64,000 bases of DNA from Yamagishiella unicocca. Its lineage: Eukaryota > Chlorophyta > Chlorophyceae > Chlamydomonadales > Volvocaceae. Shown one piece after another: positions 10,782 to 24,100 of this stretch. Every line of letters starts with the position of its first letter. Positions within the stretch are counted from its first letter, which is position 1. A program made the position numbers and the translations under genes. The notes below the pieces were generated by a model, which saw only the letters and a list, made by a program, of their open reading frames with translations, did no database searches and had not been told where the DNA came from. The stretch lies in contig BDSL01000013.1 in the NCBI GenBank assembly GCA_003116995.1, forward strand, positions 744,001 to 808,000, read 5' to 3'.

Positions 10782-13700
10782 CTACAGCGTGGCTGGCGGC
10801 GCCTCCCGAAACCAGAACGGCTTGGATCGCTTCCACGCCTTCAGTGCCGGGTCGGTGGGCCACAAGTGGAGCTCCGGCTCCCAGTGGCCCTTGTGAGGGC
10901 CCCCCGGGTCCAACTCATAGCCCTGCACAGGTGCGGCGCGGGGGGGCGGGTTCCGGCGGCGGGTGAGCGGGGGGTGGACAGGGGGGAAGCCGGTATGACG
11001 ACACAGGCGGAGGGTTGCGAGGAAACTTCTCCAGGAGGGTGGGTGGGTTGAGAGGAAACCCGGATGGGTGGGTTAAGAGGGAACCTGGATGGGTGGGTTA
11101 AGAGGGAACCTGGATGGGTGGGTGGGCTGGAGGGCAAACCCGCGTAGGAGATGCAAGCAGCAGGATGGTGGAGGAGGGGCCCGCAACCAGCAGAGCCACG
11201 ACAGAGCAAGCAGCGTGTTTTCTTAGCCGCCGCACGTGCCGCTACGTGCCGCCAATCGGCACGCAGCTCGCACGGAACCCCGGGTCGCCCCAGGATCGCA
11301 CCTCCCACTTGATCAAGTACTGGCGGCCCACCCGGATCGCACCTCCCACTTGATCAAGTACTGGCGGCCCACCCGGATCGCACCTCCCACTTGATCAAGT
11401 ACTGGCGGCCCACCACCGCGTCCATCACTTCGTCCATAATGCGCTCCACCACACCCGCGTCATCGCTGATGGCGGGAACGTAGTCCTTCACGAGCACGTC
11501 GCCGGGTCGGCAGCAGAGCGAGGCGGGGTAGCGCCTTCCTGTGTGCATCCCAGCATGCAGGCGGGAGCCGCGCGCGTGTGTGTATATATAGACGGCACCC
11601 GTGTTGGGATACGAAAGGGAACAACGAATGTTAGGTGGAGAAGGCATAGGTCGGGCGGGGCCCGCGTGCTGCATAGGGGGGAAGGGGTTCAGGGTTTTAG
11701 GGTGGCGGGGTGGCCGGCCGGTGGAGCGGGCTGCAGTGGGCGCCCTGCGTGCTGCGCCCTACCGCCACACGGAGTGAAGGGCCTTACGTCGATGTGTGAA
11801 GCCCTGTGCGATGATCCATAGGGCACCGGGACCCCTCAGCTGCGCCCCCGCCCCCGCCCCGGGGGCAGCAATGGGTCTTCGGGCATCCACGGGCCTTCAT
11901 CGAACCCCCCCCCCCGCCCCTCGCCCTCGCCCCTCCCCCCCGGCCCCGCCCATACACACCTGATGACGCGCACAGCACGAAGCGCCCCGCGGCCACCTCA
12001 GCCCGCAGCCTGGACACCCGGTCATCTCCACCCTCCTCCTGCTCCTCCTTGAGGCCCCCCCGGCGCACCGGCTGCCCGTCTGTCTTGCCGGATCCAACAT
12101 ATGCCCGCCCCGCCGCCGCCTGCTTCTTGGCCCTCTTGGCGACCCTGCCTTGCATGCCGCTGCCCTTGCGACCCTGCGCCTGCCCCAGCCCCTGCGCGGC
12201 CAGCCGCCCCTCGGGCCCCTCCTCGGCGGCAGACTCCTCGTCTTCCAACTTCCGTTTCTGGCGGCGGCGGCGGGGGCTGGCGCAGGGTAGCGCCCCAACC
12301 TTACCATCAGAGGGACCCGCACCCGCACCCGTGACCCCCACCGCCGCCAAAGATGCCTTTGCAACACACTCAACGCCACCACCACCACCACCACCGCCGG
12401 CACCGCCGCCGGCGGCGGCCTCCGCCGCCGGCGGCCGTACGGCGCCCTGCAGGCTGGCGTTGCACCCGTCGCTTTCTGCGGCTGGGGTGCTATCACTCGC
12501 CCCGCCGCCGTCGCTGCGCCCCTCGTCCGAGATGTCACCGCCATCCCCTCCATCCGGCAGGTCGTAGCAGAAGCTGACGTCTTCGTGCTCGTCGAAGGGG
12601 GAGCCCAAGTCGTCGCCACCCCGAGCCGGCCCGGCAGCGGGTGCCGCTGCTGCTGCGGCGGCAGCAAGCGCCGGCCAGGCCAATGGCCCCTTCCCCTCCC
12701 CCTCCTCCTCCTCTCGCTCGTCCTCCGCGTCTGCTTCCGCTGCTTCTACTGCTGTTGCACTTAAGGCTGGCACATAAGCCCCCGGCTCCGCTGCTTCCGC
12801 TGCTCCCACTGCTCGTGCTGCTACCGTTCCGGCGACCGCACTGCCACCGGCCGTCGCCTGTTGCTGCTGGTGTTCCAGTGGCGGCCTGTAGGGCACCGAC
12901 TGAGTCTGTGCGACCGAACGCGCCCTTCCGCTGAGGATCCGACCTACCGTGCCCCCCTGCTGGCTCAGGTTGGACAGCCCACGAGGCGCGCAGTCGGATC
13001 GCCACCTTGGCGGCGACGGCGGCGAAGCTTGGGAGGCACCGCACCCTCCTTGCTCCTGCCGCTGCTGGCAGCCTCGGTGGCCGCCTGTCCCGCCAGCAGC
13101 TGCGGCAGGCGAGGTGTCCACGACACGCGCTGATGCAGCCCCCAGCCGCTGCTGCTCCCGCTGCTGCTCCTGCTGCTGCTCCTGCTGCTGCCGCTGCTCC
13201 TGCTGCTCCATCGCCTGCATGCCCCGAGCCCCACCAGCGTTCTGTAGCGGCGGCGGAGACGCTTGCGGCTGCGTGTCCTTCCGGGGACTGCCTCCGAGCG
13301 AGGGGGCTGCGGTGAGGCTGCGGGCGGGGGACCCCCGGGAGGCACACACTGCTGCTGTTCCTGCTCCTGCTGTGGCGGAGGCGGCGGCGGTGATGGCGGT
13401 GGTGGTGGTGGTGGTGATGGCGGTGATGGCGGTCTGCGCGGCTTCGGACGCGCCCAGCTGGCTCCGTGCTGGCGGAACCAGCCCTCTGGATAGTGCGGCC
13501 CCCGCTTCCCGACGCGGACTGCCGGCGGAGGCCGGCCCAGCCGTGTTGCCGCGGCTGGGTGCAGGTACGCAGGTGCCCAGCTCATCGCACTGCGTCTGGG
13601 ACTGGGGCTGGGGCCCGACGGGAGCTGGTGGGGGTGCGGGGCCGTTGGCGGGAGAGTCGTGGCTGCGGCCCCGGCGGCCTTTACACCACGCCTCCAGCAG

Positions 13701-16700
13701 CTCCGGCGCCATTGCCCTCAGCGTGGCCTCGCTGATCCAGTGGCCGCCCCTGCCGCCGGGCACCCCCGGGTCCAGCTCGTAGCCGAGCCACTTGACCAGG
13801 AAGGTGAAGCTGCGGCGGCTGGTGCTGAACACCTCGTCGACAACGGCGTGGATGCGGCGGCGGGGGTCGGCGCCGACGCCCCGGCCCGGAGCGCTGAGCT
13901 GCTCGTGGAGCGGGCGGTCGCCGGGGCGCATGCAAATGGAGAGCGGGTAGGCGCGGCCTGTCGCCGGCGGCAAGGTTAGCAAGTATTCGGAAGGAGCGAT
14001 AAGAGGGGGCAGGGAGGGGAACCTCGTCCCACAGTGCACGGCGCGGCAGTCCGCGATATGAGGAATACCTCAGGCTGCCTTATGCCGTACAGGACACGTG
14101 CTTAAAAACCCATCTTAGGCTGCCTTATGCCGTGTACGACACTGGCGTAAAAGCCTATGAGGTTAGCCAGATACATCGTGTACCGTGCGCCACATAGGGT
14201 CTCCGATTCTCTGGCCTGCCGCCCACTTCGGTGGGCAACACACAGCCGACGGCCCCGCACCACCACAAACACGACGACGCACATTCGCAACGAAGGTGTG
14301 TTGCCTCCCTGGAGCCCTGCACGCCGCCGCCCTTCCCCTCCGCACCTGTGAACGGGCTGATGAGGTGACCTCCACACGCTGTCGCCGCAGACGAGTGCTG
14401 GTGCTGCGTGGGGTTGAACTGGTGGTAGGGCTGGCCGTGCACCGAGTGGCTGGCTGGGTAGCAGCTGGCCATCGGCCCAGCGGCAGCCCCCGCAGTCCCA
14501 GCGCCGGTGCCCCTGCTGGGGCTGTGTCGCCAGCTCGCGTCATCACGCGCCTGCTCCCCTCCGCTAGCCTGCGCTACGTGCCGCTGCAGCTGCGGCAGAG
14601 TCGGCTCCGTGGCACCAGGTTGCAGCCGCCCGCTGGCGGCCCCACCCGGCGCCTCCGCCTGCCGGCTGCTCCCGCCCCGCCCCGCCGCCCCGCGATCCTC
14701 GACCTCATCCTCGCTTGAGCTCGCCGCGGCGACGACACCAACCGCACGTGCCGCCACCTGCGCAGCCGATGTGGCGGTCTGGCGCATAAGGCCCTCGTCC
14801 TGATGTTGACGCCGCTGCTGTGTTGACTGCTCCAGGTGGTGCTGCTGCTGGCAATCATTCCCGTCGTCGCGATGGCAGTGCGTTCCTCGGGGGGGGGCGT
14901 CGTTGTGTTCCCTCCCGGCTGCCAGTTGCTCCCGAGTGTCGGCAACCAGGGGAATCGAACCCTCGACCTCCTGCTGCTCCTCTTCCTCCGGCTCCTCCGT
15001 CATGTCCTCGTCCGGCTCCTCCGTCATGTCCTCATCGGCCAGTTGCTCCGCCGCCCCCGGCCCCACCGCCGCCTGTTCCGCAAGTGTCATCGACTCCTCT
15101 GCTGCCTGCGCTTCCGCAACATCCTCCTGCGGCCCCTGCTCCATCCCCACCCGCTCCTCCTCCACCGGCTCCAACTCTGCGATGACCTGCAGCAGCTGCT
15201 CCTGCAGCTGCTGTTGCAGCTGCTGCTGTTGCTGCTGCAGCTGCTGCAGTTGCTGCAGCTGTTGTTGCTGCTGCAGCTGCTGCTGCAGATGGTGTGGGTC
15301 GGCGCCGGGTGACTGTAGGGCAGCCTCCGCGAGGCCGAGGTCCGCCACCAGCCTCACGGCGGCTCCGAGGTCGTCCTCATCCTCAGCCTCGTCATACCAC
15401 TCTTGGAACACCTCCCTGCTCCCAGCCCAACCCTCATCCGCATAGCCTGCTCCCTCCACCGCCGGCCACAGGGCGCCCTCCTCGCCCGCCCAGCCCGCCT
15501 CGCGCTCCGGACCCGGTGTGCTGTTGCTTGCCGCCAAACACAGCGCTGTGGCGCCCGCCGTCGCCGTCGCCGCCGTCGCCATCGCCGCGGCCGCCACCGC
15601 CGTCGCCGCCGTCGCCGCGGCCGCCACCGCCACCGTCGCCGCCACGGCCACCGTCGCCGCCGCCGCCGCCGCGGACACACCTCGCCCCCCCGCGCCGCTG
15701 CCGCCGCTGCCCTCCATCTCGCTTCCACTGGGCCGCATGTCCACACCGGCAGAGCCGCTCTCACTCTCCACAGCCCCTGCGGCCCCGTGTAACACCCCTC
15801 CAGCCGCCAGCGCGCCAGCACCCCGGTCCCCGGCGGCGCAGTCCGCTGAGGCTGCGGCCAGCTCCGCCGCGTCGTCATCCCCCCCCTCGCCCTCACCCTT
15901 GCCCGCAGGGGCCTCGGGTGCCGATGCTGCGGCCTTGCGCGAGGTGCCCGCGGCGGCCCTGCAGCTGCCGCGCAGGGGGGCGGGTGCGGACGCCTCCGTG
16001 CCGCTGCGGCGCTTCTGGGCCCGTAATGAGGGCGCGGCGGGGCGCGGCGGCCTCCCCGCGCGGGACTGCTGGCGGCGCGGGGACGCAGGCTGCCGCCGCC
16101 GCGCCGGCGGCTCATCGCGCACGCACGGGCCGGCGTTGCCGCTGGCCCGACTGGCGTCGCTGACTCCTGGAAGGCCCGATGGGACACCATCACCGTCATC
16201 ACCGTCAACTTCACCGTCAACGTCACCGTCGCTAGCACCGCCATCGCTGTCGCTGCCACTGCCGCTTGCTGCGACAACCACGTCGACGTCCGCGCCAGCA
16301 CCGCCGCCGCCAGCGCCGCTCCCGTCCTCCGCAGCCCCCGTCCCCAACGGCACACTGTTGCTGGCGCCGACGCCAGGGCCGGCGGCGGAGCCGTCCGGCC
16401 CGCCAGTCCCAGATGAGGCGCCGGGCCTGGCGGGCGGCGCTGACGCCTCCCTGGAGCTGCCAGCAGCCGTGTCGACCCGCGGGCCGGTGCGCCCGGCCAC
16501 AGCTGTTGGCTGGGCAGCGCTTCCAGGGCTGCCAGGTTGGGCGGCGGCGGCCGCGCCGGCCTTATTTTTATTGCGCTGTCGGGGGATGGAATTGCGAGCC
16601 GGCCTGGGCGTGTTCGGCCGCTGCCTGGCCAGAGCTGCGATGCGAGCTGCGAGGTCCTGCCTGGCGCACCTGGGTCGCTCGTCCAGCACGTCAGCAACTT

Positions 16701-16926
16701 TTATAACCTCCGAGCCCCGCAGCTGCTGGGTGGCGGTCCGGAGGCCGGCGGCGCAGTCAGCCCACTGCACCTGCGGGTTTGTAGGGTCCAAGCGGTCCAG
16801 AGGTGATTCGTCGGGGTGGGTTGAGGCGGTCGGGGTGGAGGCGGCGATACCAGTTGGATCCAAGGATCGAACCGGGGTGGAGAGCCGGACAGGGGGGGCG
16901 TAGTGGCCGGGAGCAGCGGCAGCGGG
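10782..16926 (-). CDS. Large double-chromodomain protein A (5' end unresolved)
   Basis: Proposed minus-strand exons are 16926-14346, 13957-11960, 11538-11384 and 10922-10782 (stop). All have GT..AG borders and consistent phases (1, 1, 0). Exon 1 is an Ala/Gln/Glu-rich disordered stretch of about 860 codons ending in LISPFTG. Exon 2 starts with RAYPLSICMRPGD, then a chromodomain (IHAVVDEVF, FLVKWLGYELDPG, GHWISEATL), then about 560 disordered residues. Exons 3 and 4 repeat the plan: RRYPASLCCRPGD, VERIMDEV, YLIKWE, GYELDPG, GHWEPE, KPFWF. The KW and GY aromatic positions are kept, but the first cage aromatic is not evident. Chromodomains bind methylated histone tails, so a chromatin role is inferred only from the domain. 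No ATG precedes exon 1 in frame after the upstream stop. I therefore take the acceptor at 16926 as its 5' border, and a first exon remains unfound. The gene is paralogous to gene B. Confidence 0.75.
11030..11130. repeat. ~25-bp minisatellite in gene A intron 3
   Basis: About three to four copies of gatgggtgggttaagagggaa (25-bp period) lie between exons 3 and 4 of chromodomain gene A. They are purely intronic in the model. Confidence 0.7.
11293..11415 (-). repeat. 41-bp triplication of a 5' splice site (chromodomain gene A)
   Basis: Three near-perfect 41-bp units start with ggatcgcacctcccactt at 11293, 11334 and 11375. On the minus strand each encodes GRQYLIKWE followed by a GTGCGATCC donor. 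Using the first donor met by transcription (exon end 11384) joins KWE to GYELDPG in frame. The period is not a multiple of 3, so the other two donors shift frame. Confidence 0.9.
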
Positions 16927-18138
16927 CTGGCGTGGTAAAGCAAAGCAAGGCCGGTGTGGTCTTAGGGTTTAGTGAGGCGCAGGCCATGCAGGCTGAGGAC
17001 GGGAGGAGTCGTGATGCGCAGGGCAGAAAGGGGGACGGGCGCGAGGTTTGAAGGTTGTGGAAGGATATGCATGCGGGGGACGTGGTGGGTAGCCTTGGAG
17101 GCGTGCGCAGTGCTGCGTACGTCTTTTTTCTGCAAGCAAGCCGTCGTTGCGATGACAACCGCATCCGGACGTGATGAGATGGGTGATGTTTGGGAGTGAC
17201 ATGCGTGCGGTGGAGGCGGGGGGCATGCGGATGGCAGATGCTGCCACATAGCTGCTACGGAGTTAGGGGAGGGGTTCAGATGGAAAACTGTGCTTCGTGG
17301 GGTTCGGAAAGATGGCCGCTAGTAGAACTATGAAGGTTTAAACGAATCTACGGTATGCAGGCAATAAAGACACGTTAGACAGCCTTTCCTGCGACGAAGC
17401 AAGCAAGTACAAAGTATCAGGCGTGGACGGAAGTCAACCACCGCAACTAGCCGGAATCTATTATTTGAGCCTAAAGGGCATGGAATACGTGGTGGTATCC
17501 TCCTCTCCTTGTCATTTACCTTGTAAAGGCAATCCTTCGGCAGCACAAGGATCGCGGTTGCCTCTCCCAGGACACCATCTGCTCTCCTTTTTAGGGTTTT
17601 TCCAGCTAGATTGGCAAAATCACTCGAAATCGCGTCACTTGCTCGCTGAGGACGGACATGAGACTTCCTTCCCTTCTCTTGGATCGGCGCTTGCTTGCCC
17701 ATTGTGACGTCGACTCTAACATGCTGACAGCCTATGCAGATGTACACTGTGGATGCAGGTTCTTGTCTCCTTCATTGCTCATTGTACGGCGTGGTGCCGC
17801 AACCGCCAATTCCGTAGAACGGCGATTTGTCCATAGACCGCGTGCATAACGCTGAACACGAAAAGTCCTCAAGCAACGGAATTACATAGGCCTGGAAGTG
17901 CGGAGTGGACCGTTCACCGGTGGAGACGACGAACGTTACTGTGTGCGTACCGCTGCATTTCTGTCATCCAAGCATAATTGCGTACTCGCATGGTTGTTAT
18001 GCGTTTCCGTGCTGCATCAGCCTGCCGTCCCGCTGTTATTTCCCTTTCGGCGATACTGTAACAGCGTACAGGTTGTATGGCGCCACAGCATACCGGGTGG
18101 ACATAAGCAACACCGCGTTATTATATCTTTAACGTTTG
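16927..18138. promoter_or_regulatory. Shared intergenic region between divergent chromodomain genes
   Basis: About 1.2 kb separates the first recognised exons of genes A (minus) and B (plus). It must hold both promoters, both 5' UTRs and probably a missed first exon of gene A; short minus-strand frames near 17.0-17.25 kb are candidates. GC falls sharply between 17.3 and 18.1 kb. I recognise no specific promoter element. Confidence 0.5.
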
Positions 18139-21100
18139 ATGGAACCTGGTCACAGCGCACGGCAACAAGATGGCGTGTTGATGGATGCACAGTACTGCCC
18201 TCTCCAGCAACGCTCAGCGGCGGCTATCGCTCCCAATGGCCAGCATGCTGACTCCGATGCTATAGCAGGGATTGCTGACGCTCTTATTGCTGGGGACCAA
18301 TTGGTGGCAGTGGCACCGGACTCGCCCCGCACGTGCACGGGGCACACCATCACCACATGCAGTGGTGATGGCAGCGGTGCTTACGGTGTTGGTGGCAGCA
18401 ACGACGACGCAAGCAGGCAGGAGGGTCTCAGCCTTACATGCAAACCTGCCCAAGGGTGCAGCAAGGTTTTAGGTGCATCGGACGCCGGCTCCAGCGGCCG
18501 TCACATGAATACCGAATTGCAAGCCGCAAGTCCTCCGCTCGAGCCCTGCGCGACAAAGTCCCAACTGCACCAGCATCTGGTTCCGGAGCAGCTGTATGGG
18601 TCACTGCAGCAGCTCGCGGATTCGGAGCAGCCATTGGGGGAGGAGGACCAGCCGCGGGTTGATCAGCGGCACCAGCTGAACCAGGAGCCGGAGGAGGGGG
18701 AGGAGCCGCAACAGGCGCAGGAGGAGGACGGGCAGGAGCAGCTGGAGGGGCGGCAGGGGACGGGACAGATGCTGGAGGGGCCGCTGGACCTGGAACAGCA
18801 ACTGGAGGGGTCCGAACGCCACACACAGGAAGGGCCGGACGAGGAGCAGCAGCAGCAGCTGGAGTCGCAACTAGGCTTGATTGCCGAGCAGCAGCTCGAG
18901 GGCGACCAACAGCGGCCACCGCCGCTGCAGCAGCAGCAGCAGCACCCTGAAGGCGTGCAAGAGCAGCCGCAGGAGGAGCCGCACTGTGAGCGCCAGCAGC
19001 AGCGCCAGCAGCAGCGCCACAGCCCCCAGCCCCAGCCCCAGCATCCCGAACAGCATCAGCCACACGCGCGGCAGCAGGTGCCGCCATCGGCGCAGCCGGA
19101 AGGTCTACCGGGCCATACCCCGCTGAGTGGCGCCGCTACCGCGCCGTCCGAAGCTCCGCCCATGAATGCGCCGGACACGCCGGCGGAGGCGCGGGTGTCG
19201 ACTGCAGCAGACCCCGCGAGCACAGAGGAGCCGGCTGCAGCAGCAGCGGCGGCTGACCTGGACTTGCTTGCATCGCGAGCTGCGGACACGGGGGATCGGG
19301 GCGCCGTTGGGGAGGCTTGTGGGGCGCCAGCTGTGGCACCTGGGGACGGGGAGGCAGCCGCCGCCGGTGCATCAGCTGCGGCAGCTGCGGCCCCAGCGGC
19401 ACCTGCAGGCGGAGAGGTCAACGTCGCAGAAGCTGCTGCGGCTGCGGCTGCGGCCCCACCGGCGCTGCTGCTGATGCGCAGCGCAGTGCCCACCGCAATG
19501 GCAGCGGCGCAGGGTGCTTTGGGCGCGGCAGGTGACGGGTTGGGACTGTTAACCGCTGGAGCAGGCGAGGGGTTGGGAGTGCTAACCGCCGCGGCGGCGG
19601 CGGCTGACGTCAGAGCGCTGATGGTTGTCGCTCAGGCCGCGGCTGCGTCAGCCGCAGCTGGGTCGGGCATGGAAGGGCCGGGCGCTGCTGGAGCGGGCGA
19701 GTGCGAGCCGGCGCAGGGTGGCGGAAGAGCAGGCGAGCAGGTAGCGGCCACAGCTGGTGAGAGTTCAGAGGCGCTAGATGCGGCCTTGGATGTGGGTTTT
19801 GGGGTGCTACCTGGAGCTGAGGTGGGGCCCTCCGCCTCGCTGGGCCTCGCAGAGGCTGCTGCTGCGCCGTATGGCCCTGAGGCGCCGGGCGAGGGGTGCG
19901 TGGACTCACCAGGGCATGAAAGGCAGGCGGTGGCATTGCCGGCGGCGGGCGCAGCGGAGGAGGAGTGGGTGGCGGCGGACGCAGGCACGGAGGCACCAGC
20001 AGCCGCACCAGGAGCGGCGCCAGAGCCTGGCACGGAAGCACCCGACACGGCAGCACTTGGCGCGGTTGCCGTGGCAGCAACAGCGAAAGAACCTGCCGGT
20101 GCCGGTGCTGCCGCCGGTGCCGGTGCTGAACCCGACCAGGCGTGTGGATTGCTCATCAGCGACGGACAGCTGGTCGCGGAGGCCAAGGGGATGGCGGGGC
20201 GGCAGCAGGCGGCTGTAGACGCAACCGCCGCCGTGAGCAGCCCGGTCGGGCCTTCTTCCAGCACCGAGCGGCCGGCAGACCAGCAGCCGGACCGGCAGCG
20301 GGGCGTGCTGCAGCCGGCAGCAGGTCAGGCATCGGGAGGACCTGGAACGCAGGCTGCTGCATCCCTCCTTGCCACGGACGCAGGGCCGGCAGCATCACCG
20401 CCGGAGCCGTCGCTCCAGCTGCTGGCATTGGATCCCAATGCCGGAGCCGCCGCTGCAGCTGCCGAGTCGATCTCGGAGGCGCTCCTGACGCAAGTGGCCG
20501 CCTTGCTGAAGGCCTCAACAGGGGCGCCCGAGTCGGCGGCGGCGCTGGTGCTGGCGGAGGCCAGCAGCCATGACGTACGCGGCGGCGGCCTGGTGCTGCG
20601 GGCGCTGCCGGCGGCTGTCGGTGGCCTCCCGACCCAGGCCGCAGCGGGCGTGCAACAGCCGCCGCCGCCGTTGCGGCTGCAGCCTGGAGCGCTGCCTAAA
20701 GCCCCGGTGGTCGAGGAGAAGCGGGCTGGGGTGCCGAGCCCGGCGCAGGAGGCTGACTTCGGGGCGCAGGTGGTGGCGGCGGCGGTGCAGACCGCAGCTG
20801 CGGCGGTGGCGGCTGCCACGACGATGGCAATGCGGACGCCGGTTCCGACACTTTTGTCGAGCAGCGAGCTGTCCGAAGCTGTTGGAGGTGCATGCGATGG
20901 AGCGCACCAGCTACTGCCGGGCTCCGATGTGCCGCAGCAGCAGGCGGCCGGCTCAGCACCAGCTGCTGCAGCTCCGGAACCAGGTGGCTTCACATCCGGG
21001 CCCAGTGGCGTAGGGCCGTGGCGTACGCTGGCGACCGCGCCGAAACCAGTTGCGGCGCTGGCGCAGGGCGGCGGGGGTACCTCCATGCACAAGGCCCAGC

Positions 21101-24100
21101 TGATCATGCAGGCCGCTGCGGACCTGCTGGCAATGGTCCAGGGAGGCGGCGCCGCCGCCGCGTGCGCTGCGGGGCCTCTGGCCGACTCGGGGGCGGGTCT
21201 AAATGCGGGGCAACTCCAGGTCCTGGGTTCGAGTCCCCGGCTCGGCGAGTGGGACCGAGTCGGGTCGCTCGGGCGGCAGGGGCCCCATCAGGGCAAAGTG
21301 GATGCGGCGGATCGGCCCACTGAAGCGGCGGCGGCGGCGGCGGCGGCGCCAACGCAAGTCGATGCGCCGCCGTCAACCCAGCAACAACACCCGTACCGTC
21401 GCCACCACCGTAGCCACCCCTCATCGCCGCTGCCGATGCAGCAGCTACTGCCAGGACAAGGCTCTGAAGCCATCGACGGGGCAGTCGTCTCGGCGCAGCT
21501 GCCGCTGGTGGCAACGGGCGGCCCCGAGCGGCGACTCGTGAGCCCCTTCACTGGTGGGTTGCCTTTCCGGACTAGCACAGAGGGATGAGGTTGCGGCTCG
21601 ACCCAGTAAAGCAAGGGTGGTGACGGCAATTCGGGGCCCGGAACGGCGCTGACGTCACATACAAACTGCAGTCCATGTTGGGCACGCTCGTTGCCGTAGT
21701 CGATTGCCGTGGCAGCACCCACCATCAGGCCGCTCCATACCAGTTGGCTTGGGCCCAGCGAGGGGGTCTCCTAGACACTCCCCCCCCCCTCACCCAGCCA
21801 CATGTTAACATCCTGCGCTGTGTACCCCACCCTCCCCTCCCTGCCCCCTCTTATCGCTCCTTCCGAATACCTGCTAACCTTGCCGCCGGCTACAGGCCGC
21901 GCCTACCCGCTCTCCACTTGCGTGCGCCCCGGCGACCGCCCGCTCCACGAGCAGCTCAGCGCTCCGGGCCGGAGCGTCGGCGCCGACCCCCGCCGCCGCA
22001 TCCACGCCGTTGTCGACGAGGTGTTCAGCACCAGCCGCCGCAGCTTCACCTTCCTGGTCAAGTGGCTCGGCTACGAGCTGGACCCGGGGGTGCCCGGCGG
22101 CAGGGGCGGCCACTGGATCAGCGAGGCCACGCTGAGGGCAATGGCGCCGGAGCTGCTGGAGGCGTGGAGCCGCCGCGACGGTCACCAGACCAACAACCAC
22201 AGCAGCCAACCAAAGCGCGGAGCGCAGTACCCAACCACCGGTGGTGCTGCTGGAGAGGCAGGTCGATCCGGCGCCGCTCACACATTAGGCGAGGACCCAG
22301 CTGTACGACGACGACTTAAGCTTGACCGTACGGCACAGGCGGCTTTGGTACCCGTCGCTGGCTTTCCCGCGTCACCGGAGACGGGCGAGCCGCCGGGCGA
22401 AACCCTGGGCGCCCGGGTTCCTCAAGCGCGGGCTGCGGGTGCTGGTGGTGTCGCACCGGCGGCGGCGGCTGGTCGTCCGTCGACGCGCGAGGCTGGTGGC
22501 GATACGGGCCCCCTGCAGCAGCAGGAGCAGGAGCTGGAGCATCAGCAGGAGTGGGAGCCGCAATGGGAGGAGCAGGAGCAGGAGGTGGCGCAGCAGGCTC
22601 CTCGGCCGTTGCGGCAGGGAGGCCAACAGAGGAAACGGTCGCAGCGGCCGGAGCAGCTGAAGCAGCCGCGATCCGCCCGGCTGCGACTACGGCGCACGGA
22701 GGCGTTGGGGGACGCGCCCACAACCGCCCCCAGCGGCGCCCCTGCTGCTGCTACTGCAGCTGCCCCTGCTGCTGTAGCTGCAGCTGCAGTGCCGGCCCCG
22801 CGGGACGCCGCGCAGCTGGGTCGTCGCCGCAGCCAGCCAGGCCCCGCAGCGGCGGTGAAGCGAGGGAGGGAGCAGCAGCGGCAGCAGCAGCAGCAACAGC
22901 AGCGGCAGCAGCAGCAGCAACAGCAGCGGCAGCAGCAGCAGCAGCGGCAGAAGCAGCAGCAAGAGCAGCAGCGGCAGCGGCAGAAGCGGCAGCAGCAGCG
23001 GCAGCAGCAGCAGCAGCAGGAGCAGGAGCAGGAGCAGCAGCAGGAGCAGCAGCAGCAGCAGCGGCAGCTGCAGCGGCTCCCGCGCCAGCCACCAGCCCGC
23101 CGGGTGCGGCGCGGGTTGGGGGCCAAGAGGCTCGGGAGGCAGGGCCCAGAGCCCGAGATAAGGGTGGGGGAAGAGATGGCGCTGGGACAGGCGGCAGCAG
23201 ACCAGGCAAGGATGGCCCGGCCACAAAGCCGGCGTCGATTGCGACAACAGCAACGGCAGCAACGGCTTGAACAGGAGGAGGAGGAAGAGGAGGAGGAGGT
23301 GGAGGAGAAAGTGGTAGAGGAGGAGCAGCAGCAGCAGCAGGCAGAGGGAACCGCAGGGGCTACAGTCGGGGGAAGGCCGGACGCGGCGACCGCCGCTGCT
23401 ACAGGGGCGGTGCCCACGGGTGCTCCGGCTCGAGCCAGACATGCAGGGCCGGCGGCCTTGCTTGCACTAGTTGCCGCGGCGCGGGTGGCGGGTGCGGTGG
23501 GGTCCGACGGCGGCACCCCTCGGACTGAGGGCGCAGCCGCCGCCGGTGTCCAAGGTGTCGACGGGCGCGGGTCCGGGAGCGCAGGCGGCCGCAGCCGGAG
23601 CGGTGGCGGCGGCTTCACCTCCTGGCAACGACGCCACCTGGCGACGTCGTCGCCTGGCAGCGGCGGCGGCAGCGGCGGCGGCGGCAGCGGCGGCGGCGGC
23701 AGCGCCGCCGCCGCCGCCGCGGCGGCGGTGCCAACGGCGTCGCTGCACCGCATGGGCCTGTTCAGCTGCAGGACCCTGACCGGCGGAGCAGCGGTGGCGG
23801 CGGCGGCGGTGAAGGAAGCGACAGCGGCGGAGGAGGAGGGGGCTGGGGGCGCAGCGGCGCCGGAAGCCGTGCCCGTGTGGCAGCCTGTCCCCCGAGAGGA
23901 GCGCGGCGTGCAGCCGGGTGGGAGTGCGGTAGAGGAGGGCCAGGCGGCTGAGGGGGTGGCCGCGGCGTTGGACAAGCGTGCCTCGGATGGTCCACTGCGG
24001 CGCAGCGCACGCAGCAGCCGCCCCACCTCCCGGTGCACAAAGCCACGCAGTCGGCAGCGGAAGGGTTTGAAAGGGGACGAGGAGCAGGCGGAGGAGGCAG

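Noticed and set aside
10023..10896. Overlapping ORFs on both strands rich in Arg/His/Pro
   Set aside because: All come from the 31-bp minisatellite whose period opens every frame.
14940..14975. tRNA B-box-like GGTTCGATTCC on the minus strand
   Set aside because: No tRNA fold around it; it is coding sequence of gene A exon 1 (EVEGSIPLVADTRE).
15518..16903. 461-codon plus-strand Ala/Pro ORF opposite gene A exon 1
   Set aside because: Shadow of a GC-rich exon; no motif, and gene A on the minus strand explains the region.
21206..21250. Possible tRNA or tRNA-derived SINE (gggttcgagtcccc)
   Set aside because: The T-arm-like string has a stem mismatch and I could not build acceptor and anticodon stems. 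It is within an open exon of gene B.
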